From Flectonema sp. DT1601 (lineage: Eukaryota; Euglenozoa; Diplonemea; Diplonemida; Diplonemidae), in contig OZ025851.1 in NCBI GenBank assembly GCA_964019425.1, positions 310,001 to 374,000 of the forward strand: a stretch of DNA of 64,000 bases, in the 5' to 3' direction. This document shows, piece by piece, positions 42,656 through 52,825 of the stretch; within the stretch, counting starts at the first letter, position 1; every line of letters begins with the position of its first letter. The notes under the pieces are model-generated. The model saw only the letters and a list, made by a program, of their open reading frames with translations. It made no database searches and was not told where the DNA came from. The translations under genes were made by a program, and so were the position numbers.

Positions 42656-43346
42656 TTTTTTTTTTTTTGTCTTGTAAAGAAGAATGAAAAAAGAAAAAGG
42701 ACACGCACTGGAAAAAAAAAAAAAAATAAATAAAGGCAATTACTTCATTCACTACTTCCCTAACCTGATGTAAAGGTATCACGGTTATAAGGAGAGGTAA
42801 TCAACTTTTTTTTTTTTTTTTTTTTTACAAATAAAACAAAAAAAAAAGAAAAAAAAACACAAACACAAACCACTCTATTATACTAATAACAACATAATGA
42901 ATACAGTTTGAGCACAAGACTACACAAAAAAATCAATCCGAGAGAATGAGAAAGTTCATACTGAGACTAAGAGCGCAAGTGACAGCGCAAGCGACAATTA
43001 AAATGTGAGGAGAAGCAAACAACAAAATTTAATTTTTTTTCCATACAATAATTCCAGGGAAGGATAAAACAAGGATGAGCTTACAAAGTGTTTCAGACAG
43101 CGTAAACAGAAGTTAAATTTAAAGGAAATGTGAGATTTTTTCTACGTTACTTACTGTAGCTGCCTGCAAGTGAGACACCTTCCATTTAATATAATTTTTA
43201 AAAAAAAAAACTTTTTTTTTTTGCTAATTTATTTATTTTTTTATTTATTTATTTACGAAGCCTAGGAAGCCAAAAGCCAGGAAAAGCTCACAGAGTAACA
43301 GTTATATCGCTACCAGCAACCGTTTAATAATATGAAACTGAACAAA

Positions 43347-43380
<34 letters not shown>

Positions 43381-43549
43381 GGGGTTGGCAATGCAAATAT
43401 AACTTAAAAAGCGGCAGAAAAAGAGAAGTTAGAGTTAAGGGAACCCAAAAAAAGAACAAAAAAAAAATAATAGGGGGAAAAAGTTGTCTCTTGGCCTTTC
43501 GTGAGTAACAAAACACCATAAAACCTTTCCTTCCCTTTTTATTTTTCGT
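42656..43549. repeat. Tandem duplication, unit 1
   Basis: This unit of about 890 bp is repeated at 43550-44410. Matching blocks in order include AAAGAAGAATGAAAA, AAAGGTATCACGG, a shared run ACCACTCTATTATACTAATA, CAGTTTGAGCACAAGACTAC, GAAGTTAAATTTAAAGGAA, TTTTTTCTACGTTACTTACT, and GTTGTCTCTTGG near the end. The units differ by many small indels, mostly in homopolymers, so the duplication is not very recent. Confidence 0.85.
43155..43163 (-). CDS. Candidate 9-nt micro-exon, copy 1
   Basis: On the minus strand GCAGCTACA (Ala-Ala-Thr if in phase) lies between a strong acceptor (GTGTCTCACTTGCAG) and a perfect donor (GTAAGTAACG). The same nine bases and both splice sites are preserved in the second duplicated unit. 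The gene it would belong to was not assembled. Confidence 0.45.
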
Positions 43550-43576
43550 TCCTTTCTGTCTTGCAAAAGAAGAATG

Positions 43577-43616
<40 letters not shown>

Positions 43617-44410
43617 ATTACTCCGCGAACTACTTTCCTAAGCTAATGTGGTATTAGTATGAGATAGTTATTTAATCCAACGTTACAGTATTTAATGAGT
43701 ACTCTAGGGAGGGTAACTCACAGTAACAGAGGACCCAATCCGTAACCGTTTCCGAAGACTCAGTGTGAACTTGAATTAACTTCTACTAAATAATGTGAAA
43801 GGTATCACGGAGTCATAAGGAGAGGTAACCAAAACAATTAAAAAAAAAAAAAAAAAAAAAACACAAACACAAACCACTCTATTATACTAATAACAACATA
43901 ATGAATACAGTTTGAGCACAAGACTACACAAAAAATTCATACAGAACGAGACTAAGAGCGCAAAGCGACAATTAAAAAGTGAGGAGAAGCAAACAACAAA
44001 CCCATTTTTTCTTTCCCATACAATATGAGTGAATGCTGCTTAATAATCCCAAGGAAGGATAAAACAAAGAGCTTCAGGCAGCGCAGACAGAAGTTAAATT
44101 TAAAGGAAGTGTGAGATTTTTTCTACGTTACTTACTGTAGCTGCCTGCAAGAGAGACACATCATCATTTTGATATAATTTTTTGCTAATTAAAAAAAATT
44201 GATACTGAACAAACAAAAATAAATAGGGAGTTTTAGTATAAATTTTGTAGAGAGCGGCAGAAAAAAAGAGAAGCTATGAGTTTTTAAACAATCAAAAAAA
44301 AAAAAAAAAAATGAAAAACAATAGAGAAATAGGTTGTCTCTTGGAGTTTGTAAGTAACAAAACACCATTAAAACCATTTTTTCCCTTTATTTTTCGTTCT
44401 TTTGTTTTTT
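43550..44410. repeat. Tandem duplication, unit 2
   Basis: This is the second unit of the tandem duplication. It includes an extra insert near 43690-43770 that matches 54222-54290, and it lacks the long T runs of unit 1 in places. Confidence 0.85.
44136..44144 (-). CDS. Candidate 9-nt micro-exon, copy 2
   Basis: GCAGCTACA is flanked by GTGTCTCTCTTGCAG and GTAAGTAACG, as in copy 1. The acceptor tract has changed only within pyrimidine or neutral positions. A similar tiny segment (GCAGATG) lies downstream near 44455-44461 between TTTTTCCCTTTTAG and GTAACA. Confidence 0.45.
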
Positions 44411-44763
44411 TTTTTTTTCCCTTCACAACATAGCACCAAGTCTTTTTTTTTGTTACCATCTGCCTAAAAGGGAAAAAGCAATTTTAGTATTAAGAGCGTA
44501 TATAACTGAAGAAGGGAGAAAAAAAAAAAAAAAAAGACCAACATCACCCAACTCGAAGTGAAAACACTGTAGTAAAACTACATGCTTGCGATATGAAGGG
44601 AGTGCAACATTGTCTTTAGTACTGCACTCTTCGGTTTTGCTTTTATAGTAATCTCCATTATTTTTACAGACATAAGATTAGAGGTAACAAAAAAAAAAAA
44701 AAAAACTACCGAGAACTTAGAAGAAAAACAATGCATTAATACAAAATGGGAAAAGGGAATGGG

Positions 44764-44799
<36 letters not shown>

Positions 44800-44809
44800 T
44801 TATTCTCAC

Positions 44810-45296
44810 CTGGTACAGTGACTGTGAGCAAACAGAATGAAAGTATGCGCAACAATAATGCAAAAGAAAGAAAAAAAATAAAGCAACCTACCACAGGGTA
44901 ACCATTCGTGTATGAAGCCACGTAGTTTATATCTGACTGTAGTCAACCAGGCAAATCACGCACTGGTTTCAGATCGAAAAAGTGCAAGAAAAACTTGCGA
45001 ATATTTCTGTTGGACTTCACAACAGAAATAAAAACAACTTTTACAAGTACTGTTACTGATTTAAAAAAAAACTGATACTTCCTCAATCACCACCAGGTAG
45101 CGCCGCTCTTCATGAGAACAACAAACTTTTTCAATAAATTTAAAAAAAAAAAAAAAAAAGAAGAAAAAAAAAATCAATCGTAGCAAAAACAAACCAAAGA
45201 GAGCACAAGAAGAAAACCTTAGCAAACATCACGGTTACTCGCAGGAGGTACAAAGTTCATACTTGCTCTCTGCCATGAAGCACCCGAAGGGCTAGG
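44810..45296 (-). CDS. Exon chain of an unresolved gene (4 exons)
   Basis: The exons are 45296-45239, 45125-45079, 44936-44892 and 44821-44810, with introns of 113, 142 and 70 nt. The phases agree throughout. The joined frame reads PSPSGASWQRASMNFVPPA, then CCSHEERRYLVVIEE, SDINYVASYTNGYPV and the 12-nt exon SLYQ. The last acceptor (TGTTTGCTCACAG) and donor (GTGAGA) are near-consensus. Neither the start codon nor the stop was found, so the gene extends both ways, perhaps into the duplicated region below. No family is recognised. Confidence 0.4.
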
Positions 45297-45694
45297 CTAT
45301 GCAGGTTATGGCTGTAACTATAAATCCACAAGTAACCAAAACATTGAAAAGACTCTTGAGAATAACTCTTTTAGAAGAAGGAAAAAAAGAAAATTAATAA
45401 TCAAAAAAAAGCAGTAAGCCCACTGTACAAGCAGCTTACACTACAGAGAACAAATTTGTTTTGTTTTTTTTCTTTCAAGCCACCCAATAATCAACCACAC
45501 CTTCACAATAACGGTTTCATTGTGTGCACATTAAGAGTGGGAGAGAACAGGGGAAAAAGGAGGAGGAAGGGACCAACCCTAAACTTATACTCTATCTGAA
45601 CACATTAACAACTACAGTCAGAGAGTGTTTTTTTTTTTTTTTTTACTACAAGACGCAATAAGGGAATTTAATTAAACAGATGGATTTACTTTTG

Positions 45695-45727
<33 letters not shown>

Positions 45728-46686
45728 AAACAATTATAAAAAAGAATCAATAGGAAAGATAGCGATTTTCTTAATAGAACAAATAATGTTGTTGTTGAAA
45801 TATGGCATGAAGCAGCACAACATATGATATTTTATTAACCAAGAGAGAAACACTACTGTTAGTCGGCTATATTTTTCCTTCCTTATCGTTTTTTTTTTTT
45901 TTTTTTTTTAATTTTTTTTTTTAAGCTAAAATGCCACAAACAACACATATTTCAGACAGGGCGTTGTGGTCACTAAAAGAAAGATACAAGTAAAGGAGTT
46001 TTTTTTTTTTTTTAAATAAAAAAAAAGGGGGGGGAGTTTTGGAGACGAAGAGAAAAGAGAAAAGAAAAAAAGCACATTAAGAATTAACCTAAAAAGGAAA
46101 GTGATATATAAAAAAAAAGCGTTGGTGTGGAGGGGAAGGCAGGGGGATTTTCAACCAGGGTTGGCTGACAATTGTAAAAAATAAATAATCCATTCTAGCC
46201 ATACACGCTGCTTTTTGTCCATTTTTGCTAATGAAGTAAGCGGAAAATAACTAACTTGATTTTGCGGACAATTCAGCGACTAAGCTCAGGCAAAAAAAAA
46301 AAAAGACAGTAGCAATTAACAAAAAGAAACAAAATTTGTAATAAAGACAGGGGAAGGAGGAAAGAAAGAAAAAAAAAGAAAAAAATTTAAAATATTATCT
46401 TTTTTTTTTTTTTTCCCCTTCGCCCTTGCCTATTAACTGTAAGGGAAAAGTGTTTAAAGATTAAAAAAAAAAAAAAAAAGTTGGGAAACTGAAACATTAT
46501 TCAATACAAAAAAAAATAAAATAAAATAAAAATTTCTTTCATCACAAGAAAGGAAAGAGAGTACTTCTTTTTTTTATTTTTATTTTTCTTCTTGTTTTTC
46601 CCCTCCTTCATCGAAAGGATAGTCCTTTTCTCCTTGCAGGCGTAAGAATTATTCAGTACCTAAAAAGAAGTCAACGACAACAACAA

Positions 46687-46720
<34 letters not shown>

Positions 46721-47058
46721 AACATTACAAGCCCAAGGACGCACCAACAGGATAAATCAAAAATACTTGAAAATGCTAGGGAGAGAGGAAAAACAATTGA
46801 CATGTTTGGGGTAGTAGCCTGCATAACAACGAAAAGAATATTTGGGGGAAAGGTGGGGGCAAGAAAAAAAATATCAGAGAATTATTGGAAAGTGAATCAC
46901 ACCACACAAATAAGACAAAATAATGCAATTGTTCGTTTTTCTGCTTCTTTTTTTTTTCTTTTTTTTTTTTCTTTCTTTTTTTTTTTCGAGTAAAACAGTG
47001 AACACCAGAAAAGAAAAACAAGACTTAAGAAGAAGAAAAAATAACCAACAAGCAGATG

Positions 47059-47089
<31 letters not shown>

Positions 47090-48608
47090 AGGGGGAAAAG
47101 AAATTTTCCTTTTGCAGGCAAAACCATCAACAATCCCTACTGGCATTCAATAATGCAAATTACCATTTTTTTTTTTTTTTTTTTTTTTCCCCATAATGAG
47201 GAGGTTGTGCAGTGTTGTTTGGCAATATACTGAAAACAGATTTTGTTAAAAGATTGATTTCTCATAATTTATTTTAGATATCTAACAGCAGTATATTTTT
47301 TTCATTGGTTTCTCACTTTGTTTTTTTTTTTTTTTTTTTTTTCTCTTCTTCTTTTGTCTAGAGCTGCTTCTCCAGCTATTCGCACGCATCATACTCTAAC
47401 AATTAATGGTGAATGCTACAATTGAGTTACAAATAAAAAGAAGGGGGGAAAAAAGAATGAAAAAAAAGAACGCTCCGATTACTGTCGAAGACTGAATTAA
47501 CGACCTTTGATGGAGAGCATTTAAGATATTATTAAAAGAATATTTAAACTACTAGGCGAAGCAAAACAATTTTTTTTTTTTTTTTTTTTTAAATTAAAAT
47601 TCCAGACATAATTCATGGTCTGATTTTCAAGAACAGCTAGAAGAATACTACGGTAATCTGTTATTCAGCAAAGTCCAGGGCTGAGGGAGGTTTGAAGTAA
47701 CCCGCACCAGTGAGTGGTGGACCCTGATCACGGAGCTGCAAGCCCTAACCCAGAGATTTAAACCAGCAGGTTGCCCTTCCTCATAGACGCCCGCTGTTCA
47801 ATGCGAAGAATTTTTCGTTCATTCACACGAACCCCTCACGACGCTATGGAACTTGCCAAAATAGTTGTCACTATAATAGAAGAATTACTTAAACGTTTTT
47901 AAAAAAAAAAAAAAAAAAAAAACGAAGAAGGGCAGTAGTAGTAGTACAGTAGCATCCTACAATAGCAACACGCTGCGTACTGAAGAATTTGTACATGTTT
48001 TTTTAGGGCAAGTTTGAATTTGTTCATCCTTCTTCTTTTTTTTTTTTTTTTTTTTTTTCTTCCATCAAATCATTTGGGAGAGAGAAAAAGGGACAAAGGC
48101 TCGTAAGCCTGCGACACAACACTCGAATTACAGAAATCGAGGTTTCTTTCTTTTTTTTTCAATTTTTTTTTTTTTTTTTTTTTTAAATCGTGATGTGGTT
48201 ACCACGTTCGTTCCCAAACCGCCTTATTACTGAAAACGATACAATGTAAAACCACTCTATGAATAAGACTGAAGAGAGGAGGGTGAAAAAAAATAATAAG
48301 GAACGAAAAAAAAAAGAAAATGAGCCAAATCCTCTTGGTATTCATTTATTTTTCGTTTCTTTGTTTTTTTCCCCTCCCTTAGGAATATTTATAAAAAAAA
48401 AAAAGAAAAAATTCGATTTCAATTTTTTTTTTTTTAATTTCTCTCAAAATTAATATTAAGATTTTTTTTTTTTTTTTTTTTTGTTGGGGGTGATTAGTTT
48501 GTTTTTTTTTGACAAAATGTAGGAAAAAAAAAACACAGCAATAAAACCTTACTAATAAGGTTAAAACTGTAAAAAGAAAAAAAAATAAAAAAAAAATTGA
48601 CAGAAGAA
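45297..48608. other. Homopolymer-rich DNA with isolated coding-like segments
   Basis: There are many A and T runs. A segment near 46649-46570, after a very strong acceptor (GACTTCTTTTTAG), is open and reads VLNNSYACKEKRTIL. A GC-richer island at about 47640-47880 has an open minus-strand frame of about 50 codons. No gene can be assembled. Confidence 0.35.
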
Positions 48609-48925
48609 TTAAGCTTCATTTCTTAGAACAATAGCTTTAAAAGCTATACAATGTATTACACTCGTACATAACTAAAACAAAATGTTAGTATAAGTATTTA
48701 GAATCGTCGTTGACCAGGCGTTCGATTCTTTTTTTTTTTTTTTTTTTGGGGGTGTGGAAAGACAGGTAGAGAATTGAGTAAGAGGGAGAATAGCAAAACT
48801 AAAGCAGTGTAACTTACTCCCTCATTGGTCAGCGTGGTTTCAAAAAGTTTTTTTTTAAAAAAAAGTAGAAGAGAAAAGCATTCGGTGTTCCGGACAACAA
48901 AGCCAGGGATGAACTAAGATAACCA
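48609..48925 (-). CDS. Possible two-exon small gene
   Basis: The exon at about 48915-48820 follows TTGGTTATCTTAG and ends at a perfect donor (GTAAGT). It reads FIPGFVVRNTECF, a Lys run, then LFETTLTNEG. A second exon after CATTTTGTTTTAG reads LCTSVIHCIAFKAIV and on to RNEA, then TAA at 48609. The two agree in phase 0. No start codon is seen. No family is recognised. Confidence 0.3.
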
Positions 48926-50088
48926 AGTAGTTTCAAGACAACAGAGGCATAGATAACAAATCAGTTGTGTTTTTTTGTGTAATATCTGCTTGTCTCAATG
49001 CGCTGCTGGATCACACGTGACTTGTGTAGTGGTAAACTACAATGCCGAAATAGACAGCTACTTAGTTTTTTTTTTTTTTTTTTTAAGCTGACTACATAAC
49101 TATCTTAGCAAAAAAGATCTTCAGTTTAACACGGTATACAGGCTACAAGTTGGCTTTATTTGCCAGAGGCAAGTCAAAGGGTCACCCAAAAATTCAGATA
49201 AGGCATCCACACGCTTTGGCCGACAGGACCGAGAGAGTGCTGAACTCTCACATTACGCAGTCGGACGTTGTACCAGATTCAGAATTTTTTTTTTTTTTTT
49301 GTAGAGCTGTCCATTTTGGAAACTTTTTTGTCTTGAGTTCCGACATTTCAGTAACATTTGCGTGAAATTAAGGGTTAGCCCAAAAAAAAAAAAGAAAAGA
49401 GGAAAAAAGAAAATGAATGAACAGAGTCACACGAAATACAAACGTGTACTTCAGGACTTATTGTAATTTACTTTTTTTTTTTTTTGTTCTTCTTTTTTTT
49501 AAGTAAAAAAGATTATTTCAAGGGTTTCGTTCAAGCGAGCTTTCCCTTCCGATTGACAACAAAAAAAAAGATGCCGTGAGCACAAATAAAAACTAACCTT
49601 TGAAATAATCTCACGTCTACAGCCAGCATTGAACAAGCTGACGCTTTTTTCTTTTTTTGTAGTGTTAGAAATCTAGGCATTCTACATTAGAAAAACACAA
49701 ATTCCTTTTTTTTTTTTTTTTTTTTAAATTTGAAAGGAGGGACAAAAGAGAATCCCTGCAAGCCCGCTGCGATGGACGAAATTGGCGCCATGCGGCATGG
49801 GCAAGTAAACATTTTTTTTTTTTTTTTTTTTTTTTGCGGTTTTTTTGCAGAATATTAAATAAAACAAGAAAGCAGAGAATCGGCTCAAATAATTGTATTG
49901 CGCCGATAATCTTTTTTCATTTAGAAGTTTTTTGTAGCTATTTGGGGTTTGAAGCAAACCATGCTTCAAACCAAAAAACCAAAAAGCATAGATATGTTGG
50001 AATGATAGTAAACAAAAAGACCGACCCAAGAGACGTTAAGTAAAGGCGTAAAAGAAAGTTTTTTTTTTTTTTTTTTTTTCAAAATTGA
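48926..50088. other. Homopolymer-rich DNA with repeat C and a hairpin
   Basis: Bases 49301-49381 match 7012-7094. Next to it, 49150-49290 is GC-richer with an open plus-strand frame of 45 codons. An inverted repeat 49946-49956 with 49962-49972 (11-bp stem, 5-nt loop) is present. Minus-strand segments near 49640-49600 (ending GTTAG) and 49030-48961 (reading SRVIQQRIETSRYY, then stop) could be exons of one gene. Confidence 0.4.
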
Positions 50089-50637
50089 TCAGGCTGCAGT
50101 AGAAAATGACAAAGCCATTCTATCACGGCCTGAAGGGGTATGGGAGCTGGACTCTGGTCCTAGAGACGAAGTTACACTCGAACTGTCATCCACTGCGAAC
50201 GGCAAAAAGGACGTTGCAGACGGATCCAATATTTTACGAGCATCAGCAACAGCAGCAGCTACACTGCTGGCGCTAGGAGCGACATGGTTGGCACTCTCCT
50301 CAATCTTCGGTGGGTTTGCGAATCTCACGCACATTGGTGGTAAGTGTTCTTGGATTCTAAATCCGTTCAAAACAGCAATAGCGTGAGCAGCACTCGCGTA
50401 TCCAGTGTAGCTAACAAATCCACATCTCCAGTTTCCCTTTCCCTCTTGCTTCAACAAGTACGTGTCACTCAGAGTTCCGAATGGTGAAAACAAAATTTCC
50501 AACTCATCCTTTGTAATCTCTTTAGGAAGGGTACCGACAAAGAGATTGTATCCTTTTCTAACACCAGCCTGAGTTGGCGGAGCCAAGTTTGGGCAGTTAG
50601 TTGGCTTGTAGTTTGATGGAAGAACTTCAGTTGACAT
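50089..50637 (-). CDS. RRM RNA-binding protein
   Basis: The protein has 182 residues from the ATG at 50637. A pyrimidine tract with AG (TTACCACCCCTTCAG) lies 33 nt upstream, so the longer reading to 50730 is rejected. There is one RRM at about 30-108: RNP2 LFVGTL at 32-37 and RNP1 RCGFVSYTG at 71-79, with the aromatic residues needed for RNA stacking. The style (ELFSPFG, LLKQEGKGNWRCGFVSY) recalls CELF/ELAV-like proteins and the small single-RRM proteins common in kinetoplastids. The C-terminal 75 residues are Ala/Ser-rich and disordered. It is a likely post-transcriptional regulator. Confidence 0.9.
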   Translation of the reverse strand: MSTEVLPSNYKPTNCPNLAPPTQAGVRKGYNLFVGTLPKEITKDELEILFSPFGTLSDTYLLKQEGKGNWRCGFVSYTGYASAAHAIAVLNGFRIQEHLPPMCVRFANPPKIEESANHVAPSASSVAAAVADARKILDPSATSFLPFAVDDSSSVTSSLGPESSSHTPSGRDRMALSFSTAA

Positions 50638-51246
50638 TTTAATATGTGTTGGGAAACGAGTAAGTGGTAGGCTGAAGGGGTGGTAAAATGCATAAACCAT
50701 ACGAGCAAACAAACCATTTTTTTTTTTCATTTACATAAATGCTGTATAAGAGTATTAATATTTTTAGACAACAAACAATAACTGTTAACGTAGATGAAAC
50801 TACTTTCAGAAACTCCCAAAAAAAAACGCGCACTCTCAATCGGACATACTGTTAGGGGTAAGGATGAGTAGCAAAGTGAGATTTCAAACCTCCTCCATTA
50901 ATAGAAACATATTAAACCCAGTCTCACTGAGTTTTTGTGATGTAAAAAAAAAAAAAAAAAAAAAGGTAACAAAAATCCACTTTCGAAAGCATGATTGAGC
51001 CTTTGATTTTGTTCGGTAATTCCTGTAAGAGCAGTATAATAGAGGTTTAAAGAATCAGGTTTGGTGAAATCAGAAAACCACACACAAAAAACGTTTTCGC
51101 AGTCGCGAAAAGAAAAAAAAAAGCCTACTTTCGAAAAGCAAAAAATTAATAATAATAATAATAAAAAAAAAACACTTTTCTACGACTGACCTAATCAATA
51201 ATAAGGAATAAAAATGTTGAGTGTTTCCATTTTGAAGAAATGATGT
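50638..51246. other. Spacer with one candidate exon
   Basis: A segment starting near 51023 follows a strong acceptor (TATACTGCTCTTACAG) and reads ELPNKIKGSIMLSKVDF before a T run. It may be the end of an unresolved gene. The remainder is AT-rich. Confidence 0.35.
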
Positions 51247-51443
51247 CTAGGCAAGGCGGCGAATGGCAAAAAGAAAAGACGCTAGTTGCTCACGGATTTG
51301 ATGTGAAGAAGCACCAATTGACATTGCATGCGTAACTCGAACCATAAACCGCTTCTTTCTCCCTCTATTTCCTTTTTCCTTTTTCTTTTTTTTTCTGTCT
51401 TTTTTTTTTTCCTCCTTTTCTCTCCTAGCAGTCGTGTTTTCCA
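51247..51443 (-). CDS. Candidate last exon encoding a basic C-terminus
   Basis: After the acceptor GTTTCCTCAACTGGCAG (51444) the frame reads ENTTARREKEE, a long Lys/Glu/Arg stretch, then MVRVTHAMSIGASSHQIREQ and ends FAIRRLA at 51247. The last 35 codons are non-repetitive and look genuinely coding. An internal ATG near 51345 could start a short ORF of 32 codons. Upstream exons were not found. No family is recognised. Confidence 0.4.
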
Positions 51444-51589
51444 CTGCCAGTTGAGGAAACAAAACAAGGGAAAAAAAAAAAAAAGAGGAAAAAAAAAAAA
51501 AAATTGTGTTCTCTAAGATACGATTTTTTTTGGAACATGAGTTTGTTATAAAAATAAAAAAAAAGTTGTAAAAAAAAAAAAAAAAAAAA

Positions 51590-51729
51590 ACCATTCAGAT
51601 AAAAGCCTTGTATACTCTGTTGATCGCAGACATTATTACTGAGCGCATAGGGAAAGTAAACGACATCCAACATCATGAATAAACGGATTTTTAATCTCAA
51701 TGGGTTCTTCCCCGACTTCGTCGGTGCAA
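51590..51729. repeat. Foldback element, copy 3
   Basis: The copy starts CCATTCAGAT after an A run, ends with TTTTTAATCTCAATGGG, and carries the hairpin tail CCGAC-TTC-GTCGG. The interior is more diverged than in copies 2 and 4. Confidence 0.65.
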
Positions 51730-52514
51730 CTCAAATACGTGTAGTTAGTTAATTTTGCTTTTATAAAGTTGAGTACGTCTCAGATAAGAGAATGCTGAAG
51801 AGATTGTTCAAAGGAAGAAAAAAAAAAGAGGAAAAAAAAAAAAAACTAACGTAGAATTTGCCTAGAAATATCGACCGCCGAGAAAAAAATGTTCACGGCA
51901 CCTGATTTAGTTAGTCGTTGGTTTAATTCAAGGCAATTTGTTCTTAATTATATTGCAACATTCACACATATATGACGCATCCTGGAAACGCAAAAAAAAG
52001 GAAAAACATAAAAAGAGGTTGAAGGAAAGTAATTGTACAATCCTGCTCTGGAGCAAAAAAAAAAAAAAAAAAAAAAAAAGAAGAGAGAAGAGAGAAGAAA
52101 TAAAAAGAAGAATCTTGCTTTAGTACTGTATTAACAAGTTCCTAGGAAGTCCTCAAGTGACCTCTAAAAAATGAATTTTTCAATAGTATTTTACCATCAA
52201 AAAAAATTAATACGAAAAGAAAAGAAAAGAAAAGAAAAGAAGGGAAAAAAAAATGGGGATCGAAACTTTGACGATGTAAAAACAGTAACAACTTGGGTAC
52301 TTTTAGGGTATTAATACAAAAATTAATATCAAAAAAAGTACTTCGACTGGAAAAAAAAAATATTCGTAGTTGTTAATCAAAGAAAAGGTTACGTTATGTT
52401 TAGAAAAAAAGTAAACATAAAAAGGGAGAAAAAAAAAAAAAAAGGTAATCGCATCACAGAATCATTAAAAGAATAAAATTATCAAGCCTGGCTTAGTCTT
52501 TTCACTGACGAAGG

Positions 52515-52549
<35 letters not shown>

Positions 52550-52791
52550 GCGTCACCCGACTTTGAAGAAAAAAAAAATATGAGTTAAAAGAAACTATAG
52601 CGTTATCGGTCCGAACCCATCAGTTTTGTTTCATTTTCTGAAAAAGTGGACAGGAAAAAAATCTCACCAAGATGACTCAAATCACCCAGCAGGCTTTTTA
52701 TCATACCAAATGAAAAGATACCATCACACAAACACTACAGTAATCAGCGTAGCATCTTCTTAACACAAGGTATAAAATAAAAAAAAAAAAA

Positions 52792-52825
<34 letters not shown>

